Shown here in pieces: positions 1 through 5,607 of a stretch of 6,887 nucleotides of DNA; within the stretch, counting starts at the first letter, position 1; each line of letters begins with the position of its first letter. Source of the stretch: Bacillota bacterium (lineage in GTDB: Bacteria; Bacillota; Clostridia; Christensenellales; Aristaeellaceae); NCBI GenBank assembly GCA_019137115.1, contig JAGVSV010000213.1:1-6887 (forward strand), in the 5' to 3' direction. The position numbers were made by a program, and so were the translations under genes. The notes under the pieces were generated by a model. It had not been told where the DNA came from. It was given only the letters and a program-made list of their open reading frames with translations, and made no database searches.

Positions 1-1
1 G

Positions 2-1150
2 GGGCTGGTCGTGCGCATTCCGGGGCGCGGCACGTACCTGAGAAAGGACGCGGCGCTGCCGCCCTCCTCCCCGCTTCACAGCCGCCACATGCCGCTGATC
101 GCGCTGGTGATGGGCGGGTACAGCGCCTCCTTTGGCCTGGACATCATCAACGGCGCCGTTCAAAAGGCGCAGGACCTGCGCATGAACCTGATCGTGCGCA
201 TCACCAACAACAGCCAGCAGCAGGAGGCGGATACCCTGCGCTCGCTGATGGCGGCCGGGGTGGAGGGCATTATTTTGCAGCCCGCGCACGGCGAGCTGTA
301 CAGCGAGGTCATCCTGGAGGCGCTGCACCAGAAATACCCGATCGTTATGCTCGACCGCGTGCTGCACGGCCTGGACATCCCTTACGTGGGGGTGGACAAC
401 CGCGCGCTGGCCAGAATGGCGGTGCTGCGCCTGATTGAAGCCGGGCACCGGCGCATCGCGCTGCTGGCGCTGGAGGACGAGACGTCCTCCTCCCTCCGGG
501 AGCGGATGCAGGGCTGCACCGATGCCTTTGTGGAAAGCGCCCTGGCGGTGGCGCTGTTCCTGAACAACACGCGCAAGACCGTGGGCATCTTCCGCACGCT
601 GTTCTACCTGCCCGTGCTGTCCTCCTCGGTGGCCAACGCCACGCTGTGGAGCTGGATTTTCAACCCCAAGATGGGGTTGCTCAACGGCGTGCTGGCCCTC
701 CTGGGCATACAGGGGCCCTCCTGGCTGTTTGAAACGCAGTGGGCCATGCCCGCCATCGTGATCATGAGCCTGTGGTCAGGCTACGCGGGCAACATGATGA
801 TCTTTGTCGCCGCCCTGCGCGGCATTCCCCGGCAGTATTATGAGGCCGCGGTGATCGACGGCGCCAACCGCCGCCAGCAGTTTTTCCACATCACGGTGCC
901 CTCCATCCGCAAGACCACGTTCTTCGTGTCCACCATGCTGATCATCGGCACCTTCCAGGTGTTTGACGCCGCCTACCTGCTCACCGGCGGCGGCCCGGGC
1001 AATGCCACCATCACCATCGTGTACTACATCTACAACCGCGCGTTCAAGGATTCGCGCATGGGCTACGCCTCCGCGATGTCGCTGGTGCTGTTCTTCGTGA
1101 TCCTGTTTTTCAGCCTGATCAACATGCGCATCAACCGCTCGGACGATTAA
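2..1150 (+). CDS. Chimeric ORF: GntR/LacI-type regulator fragment fused in frame to sugar ABC permease (MalF/UgpA type), 5' partial
   Basis: The frame is open to the left edge. The first codons read GLVVRIPGRGTYL, the typical end of a GntR winged helix, so the GTG at 11 is not the real start. Residues below count from that GTG. Residues 28-176 match the first lobe of a LacI/AraR sugar-binding domain (the PLIALVMGGY strand, GVEGIILQPA, VGVDNRALARMAV, AGHRRIALL, ERMQGCTDAFVES). From about residue 178 the protein is instead a hydrophobic binding-protein-dependent transport permease: LAVALFLNN, FRTLFYLPV, WSWIFNPKMGLLN, an EAA loop starting at E278 (EAAVIDGANRR, then VP), and final membrane helices ending INMRINRSDD. 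The regulator lacks most of its effector domain, and the permease lacks about 90-100 N-terminal residues including its first helix, judged against usual family lengths of about 350 and 300. The ORF as written probably makes no working regulator or permease. Family calls are confident; whether the fusion exists in the cell is doubtful. Confidence 0.8.
   Translation, partial: GLVVRIPGRGTYLRKDAALPPSSPLHSRHMPLIALVMGGYSASFGLDIINGAVQKAQDLRMNLIVRITNNSQQQEADTLRSLMAAGVEGIILQPAHGELYSEVILEALHQKYPIVMLDRVLHGLDIPYVGVDNRALARMAVLRLIEAGHRRIALLALEDETSSSLRERMQGCTDAFVESALAVALFLNNTRKTVGIFRTLFYLPVLSSSVANATLWSWIFNPKMGLLNGVLALLGIQGPSWLFETQWAMPAIVIMSLWSGYAGNMMIFVAALRGIPRQYYEAAVIDGANRRQQFFHITVPSIRKTTFFVSTMLIIGTFQVFDAAYLLTGGGPGNATITIVYYIYNRAFKDSRMGYASAMSLVLFFVILFFSLINMRINRSDD
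530..556 (+). other. Fusion junction: regulator to permease
   Basis: The protein changes family here. DAFVES (residues 171-176) is regulator-like, as in the DAL/DAF-x-E-x-GL segment following the ERxxG motif of LacI/GntR sugar regulators. LAVALFLNN (178-186) is permease-like, the helix before the FFR-LFFLP motif. The bases around 539-550 (GCCCTGGCGGTG) would suit either parent, so a short shared sequence may have guided the join. The exact break cannot be fixed without the intact relatives. There is no stop, frameshift or insertion-sequence end at the join. Confidence 0.65.
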
Positions 1151-1163
1151 GGGAGGGACGGGC

Positions 1164-2492
1164 ATGGTAGAGAATACCGCAAAACGACAGCGCCGGACGG
1201 CCGTGTGGTACATCACGGCGCTGATTATCACCCTGTGCACCATCTATCCTTTTTTGTGGATGGTTTCCACCTCGTTCAAGCCCATGGTGGACATCTACGC
1301 GCGGCCGTTGAACCTGATCCCGCGGGGCGCCAACATCGAGAACTATCAGCAGGTGCTGGAGACGGTGCCCTTCTCGCTGTACTTCCGCAACTCCCTGTTG
1401 CTGGCGGTGTCCGGGGTTCTGACCAACGTGTTTTTAGGCGCGCTGGCGGGCTATGGCTTTGCCAAGATCCGTTTCACCGGGCGCAAAGTGCTCTTCGGCA
1501 TCCTTCTGTCCTCCATGATGATCCCGGGCATCGTCACGATGGTGCCGCAGTTTGTGGTGCTGCGAAAATTCCCCTTTGTGGGCGGCAACGACAGGCAGGG
1601 CGCGGGCGGCACCGGGTTTATCAACTCCTTTATGGCCATCATATTGCCAGGTGCGGTGGGCACGTACGCGGTGTTCTTCATGAAGCAGTTCTTTGAAACG
1701 CTGCCGGATGACCTGGCGGAAGCCGCGCGCATTGACGGATGCAGCGAGCTGCGCATCTTCTGGAACGTCTACCTGCCGCTGATCACACCGGCCGCCATCA
1801 CGCTGGGCATCATGACCTTCCAGGCGGGCTGGAACGACCATTGCGGCGGCGGCATCGCCTGGCGCAAGATGCAGCTGGACTACAAGAACACGCCGGCCAA
1901 CGCCCCTGCCGCCATCCTGGCCTTCCGCCTGTACCAGCGCTTTGGGGATGAGGACGACCTCCATTGGGGCGAGAAAATTGCGCGCTGGCAGATGGAAAAC
2001 CTGGTCGACAAGGACACGCACTACGTACACGATGGCATGAACCGCCGGGGTGACGGCAAGATCGACGTAAGCTGGCAGTTTGCCTACAACCAGGGCGTGG
2101 TGATCGGCATGCTGGTGGAACAGTATCGCATCACCAGGGACAGGGCGTACCTGGAGACCGCGCTCAAGGTGGCCGAGGACAGCCGCCAGCGCTTCTTCGG
2201 ACAGCACGGCGGCGCCATGCCCTATGAGGGCGAGGACGACGTGGGCCTGTTCCGCTCGATCTTCTTCCGGTACCTGGATCAGCTGTCCATCGAGCTGCCG
2301 GAGCAAGGGTGGCTGGCCGAACTGCCCGTCATCAACGCGACGATGATCGTGGAACGCGGCATGGATGAGAAAGGCCGCATCGGCGGCAGCTGGATCATGC
2401 ACCCCGGCGAAAAGATCGACCTGGCCCAACAGGCGTGCGGTGTGACGGTGCTGGAGATGGCCGTGCGCGCAACCGAACAATTGGACAAGTAG
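1164..2492 (+). CDS. Chimeric ORF: sugar ABC permease (MalG/UgpE type) fused in frame to C-terminal part of GH76 glycoside hydrolase
   Basis: ATG at 1164 follows a GGGAGGG Shine-Dalgarno (1151-1157), 13 nt after the preceding stop, so the two ORFs sit as an operon. Residues 1-225 are a MalG-type inner permease: cytoplasmic N-terminus, first helix near 14-34 (YITALIITLCTIYPFLW), FRNSLLLAV, the AGYGFAKIRFTGRK loop, and the ABC-interacting EAA motif at about 186-207 (EAARIDGCSELRIFW, then LP). About the last 50 residues, with the final helix, are missing. From residue 222 or so the sequence is family 76 glycoside hydrolase (alpha-1,6-mannanase family): GWNDHCGGGIAW, YKNTPANAPAAILAFRLY, VHDGMNRRGDGKID, FAYNQGVVIGMLVEQYRIT, and IFFRYLDQL. 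The hydrolase part lacks its N-terminal helices, including the consecutive Asp-Asp pair of a DDxxW-type motif that I believe is catalytic in GH76, so activity is unlikely. A permease tail carrying a (normally secreted) glycosidase would also face the wrong compartment. Either a real hybrid pseudogene or an assembly artefact. Confidence 0.82.
   Translation: MVENTAKRQRRTAVWYITALIITLCTIYPFLWMVSTSFKPMVDIYARPLNLIPRGANIENYQQVLETVPFSLYFRNSLLLAVSGVLTNVFLGALAGYGFAKIRFTGRKVLFGILLSSMMIPGIVTMVPQFVVLRKFPFVGGNDRQGAGGTGFINSFMAIILPGAVGTYAVFFMKQFFETLPDDLAEAARIDGCSELRIFWNVYLPLITPAAITLGIMTFQAGWNDHCGGGIAWRKMQLDYKNTPANAPAAILAFRLYQRFGDEDDLHWGEKIARWQMENLVDKDTHYVHDGMNRRGDGKIDVSWQFAYNQGVVIGMLVEQYRITRDRAYLETALKVAEDSRQRFFGQHGGAMPYEGEDDVGLFRSIFFRYLDQLSIELPEQGWLAELPVINATMIVERGMDEKGRIGGSWIMHPGEKIDLAQQACGVTVLEMAVRATEQLDK
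1827..1838 (+). other. Fusion junction at a shared GWND motif: permease to GH76
   Basis: Codons 222-225 (GGC TGG AAC GAC, Gly-Trp-Asn-Asp) belong plausibly to both parents. MalG-type permeases have FQ-x-x-WND at this point, normally followed by FLWPL, and GH76 enzymes have GW-D/N-D followed by CGGGI-W. To the left the protein is all permease (LGIMTFQA), to the right all hydrolase (HCGGGIAW). A 12-base stretch that can be identical in both genes is the obvious place for a microhomology deletion or a false assembly join. Confidence 0.75.
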
Positions 2493-2514
2493 AGCCAAAC
2501 CAAATATCCAACGG

Positions 2515-2550
2515 AACGCCTCCGCAACCATTGACTGCGGAGGCGTTTTT
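2515..2550 (+). terminator. Intrinsic terminator after the + strand operon
   Basis: Perfect 12-bp inverted repeat: AACGCCTCCGCA at 2515-2526 pairs with TGCGGAGGCGTT at 2536-2547, with a 9-nt loop, and the right arm runs into five T residues (2546-2550). It begins 23 nt after the stop of the preceding ORF. The opposite strand lacks a T tract, so it should work only for + strand transcription. Confidence 0.92.
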
Positions 2551-2822
2551 GCAGATAATGAGCCCATCCGGGTGGTTTGGAGGGCAGCGCCCTCCAAGTG
2601 AAATCCGCTCCAGCGACATGCGAGGCGCCGGAATCTGCCGCCCGCTGTGCGGGATGTAGGCAGATGGAGGCGTCAAGCGAATCGAGGAATACAAGCGCCG
2701 TCCTCGGCGCGCAGTAGTCCGACGAATGAGCTTGCGGAGAAGCGGAAGGTTTTGCGTAGCAAAAGCTACCTTGCCATCCGCCGCCCGGGAACGAAGTGAC
2801 GGGCGGATGGCCGCACGTCCCG

Positions 2823-2851
2823 TCCGTCAATCATCGCAGAGGATTGACGGA
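2823..2851 (-). terminator. Perfect 10-bp hairpin downstream of fucI, possible terminator
   Basis: TCCGTCAATC at 2823-2832 pairs perfectly with GATTGACGGA at 2842-2851, loop 9 nt. It lies about 50 nt past the fucI stop in the direction of transcription. No T tract follows on the - strand, so intrinsic termination is uncertain; it may instead protect the mRNA 3' end or be part of the repeat array. Confidence 0.35.
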
Positions 2852-2870
2852 GCCCCGGCATGCTCACCCA

Positions 2871-2891
2871 TCAGAAAACGCAGTTTTCTGA
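2871..2891 (-). terminator. Perfect 9-bp hairpin just after the fucI stop
   Basis: TCAGAAAAC at 2871-2879 pairs with GTTTTCTGA at 2883-2891, with a 3-nt loop. Read on the - strand it starts 9 nt after the fucI stop, and its descending arm holds four T residues. The position suits a 3'-end structure for the fucA-fucI message, though the stem is AT-rich and has no separate T tail. Confidence 0.4.
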
Positions 2892-2900
2892 CGGAAGGCG

Positions 2901-4682
2901 TTAGCCGTACATCGGGCCGTAGTGCTTGCAGGCGGCGTAGTCGGCGGCTTCCAGGCTTTCGGTGCCGAAGGATGCCCAGGCGTGCGGGCGGTAGACCTGC
3001 TCCTCGGGCACGTTGTGCATGGTAACCGGGATGCGCAGCATGCTGCATAGCGTGATCAGGTCGGCGCCCACGTGGCCGTACACCGTGACGCCGTGGTTGG
3101 CGCCCCAGTTTTTCATCACCGAGTACACATCCTTGAACGAGCCCTTGCCAGTCAGGCGCGGGACGAACCACACGCACGGCCAGGTGGGATCGGTGCGGGC
3201 CATGATCTTGTCGGTGACCTCATCGGGCAGCCGCACGGTGGTGCCCTCGGCGATCTGGATGACCGGGCCCAGGCCATCCACCAGATTGACGCGCAGCATG
3301 GTCACGGGCATCTCCGACTTGTTGACAAAGTGGCTGGAGAACCCGCCGCCCCGGAAGTATTCATAGTTGGCGCGCCGCCAGTCGGTGGCGTTCAGGCAGG
3401 CGTCCACATCCTGCTGGGTCATCTCCCAGAAGGGCTTCATGACGGGCTTGCCGTCCTTGTCGCGGCTTTCGCCGGACGCGTCCAGCGCCGTCGCACCCGA
3501 GTTGAGCAGATGGATAAAGCCCTTGGCAGCCTCGCCGGTGGGCGTCCAGCCGGTGACGCGCGTGACGGCGTCCGGGCTCCAGTAGGTGCGCACGTCGTGG
3601 AAGGCGGGCGCGGTGTGGGTGATCAAAGTGCCCAGCATCATCGAAACGCCATTCAAGGTGTCGTTTTCGGTGGCAAACGGGAAGGGCTGGCGCGGGCCGT
3701 TCCAGTCAAAGGTGCTGGCCATGATGGCCTCGGTAAAGTCGGCGTTGGGCAGCCAGTCCGTCCAGTTGCGCTGGCCCTGGAAGCCGCCGGCGACCGCGTT
3801 CTTGCCCAGGGATTCCTCATGCCAGCCCATTTCGGCCAGCTTTTTGTTGCCAAACAGGATGTCGCGCACCACGCAGGAGAACTTGGCGATAAACTCCCAG
3901 TCCTTGTCCGGATGCACCACCTTGCTGCGCTTGATGATCTCGGGCAGATCCTTGCCGGCGTTGACGTCCCAGCCTTCCTTGCAGTTGGCCTTGATCCAGG
4001 CAAGGGCCTTATCATACTCGGCGTGGTCATAGATGCCCAGGTGGATGCGGCGCAGGATGTCGGTCAGGTCGACCCACTCCGCGCGGATGCCCAAGTACTT
4101 CTGGAAGAAGGAAGCGTCGCAATAACTGCCCATGATGCCCATGGACACGCCGCCCAGATTGACATAGGACTTGTTCTTCATCCAGCCCACGGCGATGGCG
4201 CCCTTGGCAAAACGGAGGATCTTCTCTTTGACATCCTCCGGCATGGTGGTGTCATCACGGTCCAGCACATCCTGCCCATAAATGCCGAATGCCGGCAGCC
4301 CGCGCTGCGCGTGCGCGGCCAGCACCGCGGCCAGATAGACCGCCCCGGGGCGCTCGGTGGCGTTAAAACCCCAGATGGCTTTGATGGTGTTGGGATCCAT
4401 GTCAAAGGTTTCGCTGCCATAGCACCAGCAGGGCGTCACCGACAGGGTGGCGACCACGTTTTCAGAGGCAAACTGGTCGTGGCATGCCCCGGCTTCGGCG
4501 CCGCCGCCAATGGTGGTTTTGCTGATCACGCACTGCACCTTGGTGCCGTCGGGATACCGCAGGGTTTCGATCAACTTCTTGGCGGCCTCGGCCATGCCCA
4601 TGGTCTGTTCTTCCAGGCTCTCCCGCACGCCGCCCCAGCGGCCGTCAATGACGGGACGAATGCCGATTTTTGGATACAACAT
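2901..4682 (-). CDS. fucI: L-fucose isomerase
   Basis: Converts L-fucose to L-fuculose (and in known homologues D-arabinose to D-ribulose), the first step of cytoplasmic fucose catabolism, using Mn2+. The 593 residues compare with 591 for the Escherichia coli enzyme as I recall it, and similarity runs end to end: PKIGIRPVIDGR, GVRESLEEQT, TVTPCWCYGSET-like VTPCWCYGSETFD, WGFNATERPGAVYLAA, GGVSMGIMGS, GFQGQRNWTD, FDWNG, YFRGGGFSS, PRLTGKGSF, YGPMYG at the C-terminus. The metal ligands are present: Glu339 (in ATEND), Asp363 (in DVRTYW) and His530 (in GANHG), each shifted by the same +2 from E. coli E337, D361 and H528. I start at the ATG at 4682 because AAGGAG lies 8 nt before it; the GTG at 4691 would overlap that site. 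It follows fucA by 5 nt, so the two are co-transcribed and probably translationally coupled. No fuculokinase or mutarotase gene is present in the window. Confidence 0.97.
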   Translation of the reverse strand: MLYPKIGIRPVIDGRWGGVRESLEEQTMGMAEAAKKLIETLRYPDGTKVQCVISKTTIGGGAEAGACHDQFASENVVATLSVTPCWCYGSETFDMDPNTIKAIWGFNATERPGAVYLAAVLAAHAQRGLPAFGIYGQDVLDRDDTTMPEDVKEKILRFAKGAIAVGWMKNKSYVNLGGVSMGIMGSYCDASFFQKYLGIRAEWVDLTDILRRIHLGIYDHAEYDKALAWIKANCKEGWDVNAGKDLPEIIKRSKVVHPDKDWEFIAKFSCVVRDILFGNKKLAEMGWHEESLGKNAVAGGFQGQRNWTDWLPNADFTEAIMASTFDWNGPRQPFPFATENDTLNGVSMMLGTLITHTAPAFHDVRTYWSPDAVTRVTGWTPTGEAAKGFIHLLNSGATALDASGESRDKDGKPVMKPFWEMTQQDVDACLNATDWRRANYEYFRGGGFSSHFVNKSEMPVTMLRVNLVDGLGPVIQIAEGTTVRLPDEVTDKIMARTDPTWPCVWFVPRLTGKGSFKDVYSVMKNWGANHGVTVYGHVGADLITLCSMLRIPVTMHNVPEEQVYRPHAWASFGTESLEAADYAACKHYGPMYG

Positions 4683-4687
4683 GTTTC

Positions 4688-5383
4688 TCACTCCTTTATC
4701 TGGTGTCGGTGGTGGATATCGTAACCGGGATGCCGCCCGGTTGCGTGATAGGTGGTGGTGCGCAGCGCCATCAGGTCGCGCACGTTTTGTTCCGGGATTT
4801 CGTCCGGCCCGCCCAGGATTTTGACAAACAGGGTGACCTTGGCGAAATGCTCGGCGGTTTCCATCCGGTAAAAAGCCGTCAGCAGGTCGGCCCCCACGGC
4901 CAGCACGCCGTGGTTTTTGAGCAGCACCGTGTCGTGGTTTTGAAGGTACGGCGCCACCGAATCCGGCACCTCGCGGGTGGAGGGCGTGCCATATGGCGCC
5001 AGCGGCACCTGCCCCAATGCCGCCACAGTTTCGGTCATGCTGTAATCCGTCAGCGGGATGCCCGCGGCGGCAAACGCCGTGGCGTACGGCGGGTGCGCGT
5101 GCACCACGCCAAAGACATCCGGCCGCTCCTGATAGCAGCGCAGGTGCATCTTGATCTCGCTGGACGGGCGGAACCCGGCGCCGGCATCCAGCACATGCCC
5201 GTCCCGGTCAATGCGCACCAGCATGTTTTCCCGAATAAGGGATTTGGAGTACCCGGTCGGGGTTGCCAGCACCGTGCCGTCGGACAGCAACGCCGACAGG
5301 TTGCCGTCGTTGGCGGCCACCCAGTCCTTCTGCCACATCTTGTGGCACAGATCACACATGAGTTCCCGTATTTCCGCTTCCAA
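4688..5383 (-). CDS. fucA: L-fuculose-1-phosphate aldolase (class II aldolase)
   Basis: Cleaves L-fuculose-1-phosphate to dihydroxyacetone phosphate and L-lactaldehyde in the cytoplasm; a zinc enzyme of the class II aldolase/adducin family. The 231 residues (E. coli FucA about 215) show GNLSALLSDG and TPTGYSK near 28-46 (substrate-phosphate and backbone-binding region in the family), SSEIKMH with Glu76, VVHAHPPYATAF with His95 and His97, APYGTPSTRE, and LLKNHGVLAVG with His158. These four match E. coli E73, H92, H94 and H155 by a constant shift of 3, so the zinc site and catalytic Glu are intact. I chose the TTG at 5383 because GGGAGA lies 5 nt upstream and the N-terminal helix (EAEIREL) is then complete; the ATG at 5359 would remove it. 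Directly upstream of fucI. Fuculose-phosphate specificity rests partly on that neighbour, since ribulose-phosphate epimerase-like relatives share the fold. Confidence 0.92.
   Translation of the reverse strand: MEAEIRELMCDLCHKMWQKDWVAANDGNLSALLSDGTVLATPTGYSKSLIRENMLVRIDRDGHVLDAGAGFRPSSEIKMHLRCYQERPDVFGVVHAHPPYATAFAAAGIPLTDYSMTETVAALGQVPLAPYGTPSTREVPDSVAPYLQNHDTVLLKNHGVLAVGADLLTAFYRMETAEHFAKVTLFVKILGGPDEIPEQNVRDLMALRTTTYHATGRHPGYDIHHRHQIKE
4691..4697 (-). promoter_or_regulatory. fucI ribosome binding site inside the end of fucA
   Basis: The - strand reads AAAGGAG here, with 8 nt to the ATG at 4682. It encodes the last Lys and Glu codons of fucA and abuts its TGA stop, so ribosomes finishing fucA pass directly over the site. 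This spacing decides the ATG start over the upstream GTG. Confidence 0.85.
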
Positions 5384-5388
5384 ACCCG

Positions 5389-5394
5389 TCTCCC
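5389..5394 (-). promoter_or_regulatory. fucA ribosome binding site supporting a TTG start
   Basis: The - strand reads GGGAGA, followed by a 5-nt spacer (CGGGT) and the TTG at 5383. The later ATG at 5359 has only a weak GGGA close by. This makes TTG the better start, and implies moderate translation initiation on fucA. Confidence 0.7.
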
Positions 5395-5426
5395 GTTATC
5401 GCGCGGCAACGCCGCAAACCTTTGGC

Positions 5427-5438
5427 ACTGCGCGCAGT
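5427..5438. promoter_or_regulatory. 12-bp perfect palindrome at the fucA promoter, candidate operator
   Basis: ACTGCGCGCAGT is a perfect 12-bp palindrome overlapping the end of the putative -10 box and the expected transcription start, where a repressor would block initiation. A second small inverted repeat, GCGGC-AAC-GCCGC at 5403-5415, lies in the leader. Sugar-responsive GntR/LacI/DeoR regulators often use such sites, but I cannot name the binding protein. Confidence 0.4.
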
Positions 5439-5465
5439 ATACCATAGGTGTCGCCCAAATGCACA
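5436..5465 (-). promoter_or_regulatory. Putative promoter of fucA-fucI
   Basis: On the - strand, TATACT (5436-5441) is a good -10 box, preceded after an 18-nt spacer by TGTGCA (5460-5465), a weak -35 (three of six matches to TTGACA). The predicted start of transcription near 5429 leaves a leader of about 45 nt before the TTG. The upstream gene has its own terminator, so fucA needs a promoter here. The weak -35 would suit an activated or tightly regulated promoter, but this is inference. Confidence 0.5.
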
Positions 5466-5557
5466 GGTGCGCAGGACGTACGCCCATGTTTTGCAGCGCC
5501 TGCGGCGTGGTGCGTTCGGCGGATCAGGCGGCATAAGCATCGTCGGTACCCAAGGCA

Positions 5558-5592
5558 AAGGCACCGCGGCTCTGGTTAGGCCGCGGTGCCTT
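5558..5592 (-). terminator. Strong hairpin terminator of the 5608-6312 gene
   Basis: Perfect 13-bp inverted repeat, AAGGCACCGCGGC at 5558-5570 with GCCGCGGTGCCTT at 5580-5592, loop 9 nt. It lies 15 nt past the stop of the - strand gene ending at 5608. On the - strand only a short T run (TTT, then GCCTT) follows, so the stem is excellent but the T tail is weak. Confidence 0.75.
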
Positions 5593-5607
5593 GTGCTGTT
5601 GGTGGGG

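Larger units (their letters stand above)
2551..2900. repeat. Gene-free spacer packed with inverted repeats
   Basis: No credible gene is seen in these 350 bases between two convergent units. Hairpin-forming repeats follow one another: 2577-2585 with 2589-2597 (TTGGAGGGC, 3-nt loop); 2633-2639 with 2659-2665 (ATCTGCC) enclosing 2641-2645 with 2649-2653 (CCCGC); 2695-2700 with 2705-2710 (GCGCCG); 2750-2755 with 2759-2764 (TTTTGC); 2773-2787 with 2800-2811 (GCCAT plus CCGCCCG with a 3-nt bulge); 2823-2832 with 2842-2851; and 2871-2879 with 2883-2891. This density looks like a composite dispersed intergenic repeat or a structured transcript rather than random spacer. Which of these it is cannot be decided from one copy. 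Confidence 0.6.

Noticed and set aside
1434..2597. Long - strand open frame (387 codons) opposite the permease-GH76 ORF
   Set aside because: Shadow of a recognisable coding frame. It is rich in His, Gln and Arg as expected for GC-rich antisense, and it runs through the + strand terminator.
2551..2900. CRISPR array or insertion sequence in the repeat-rich spacer
   Set aside because: The repeats are inverted and differ from each other; there are no regularly spaced direct repeats, no transposase and no flanking target duplication.
2435..3025. Small + strand open frames across the spacer (2435-2659, 2726-3025)
   Set aside because: No ribosome sites, low-complexity Arg/Ser/Pro-rich translations, and they overlap the terminator and hairpins or the end of fucI.
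4683..4691. GTG at 4691 as the fucI start
   Set aside because: It overlaps the AAGGAG ribosome site, leaving no spacing. The ATG at 4682 has 8-nt spacing and matches the N-terminus of known FucI.
3072..4724. Long + strand open frame (550 codons) opposite fucI
   Set aside because: It is antisense to a full-length, well-matched FucI with all metal ligands. Its composition is typical of the shadow frame of a GC-rich gene, and it shows no domain of its own.
5442..5458. TTGGGC (- strand) as the -35 box for the fucA promoter
   Set aside because: Only 11 nt separate it from TATACT, too short for a sigma-70-type promoter.
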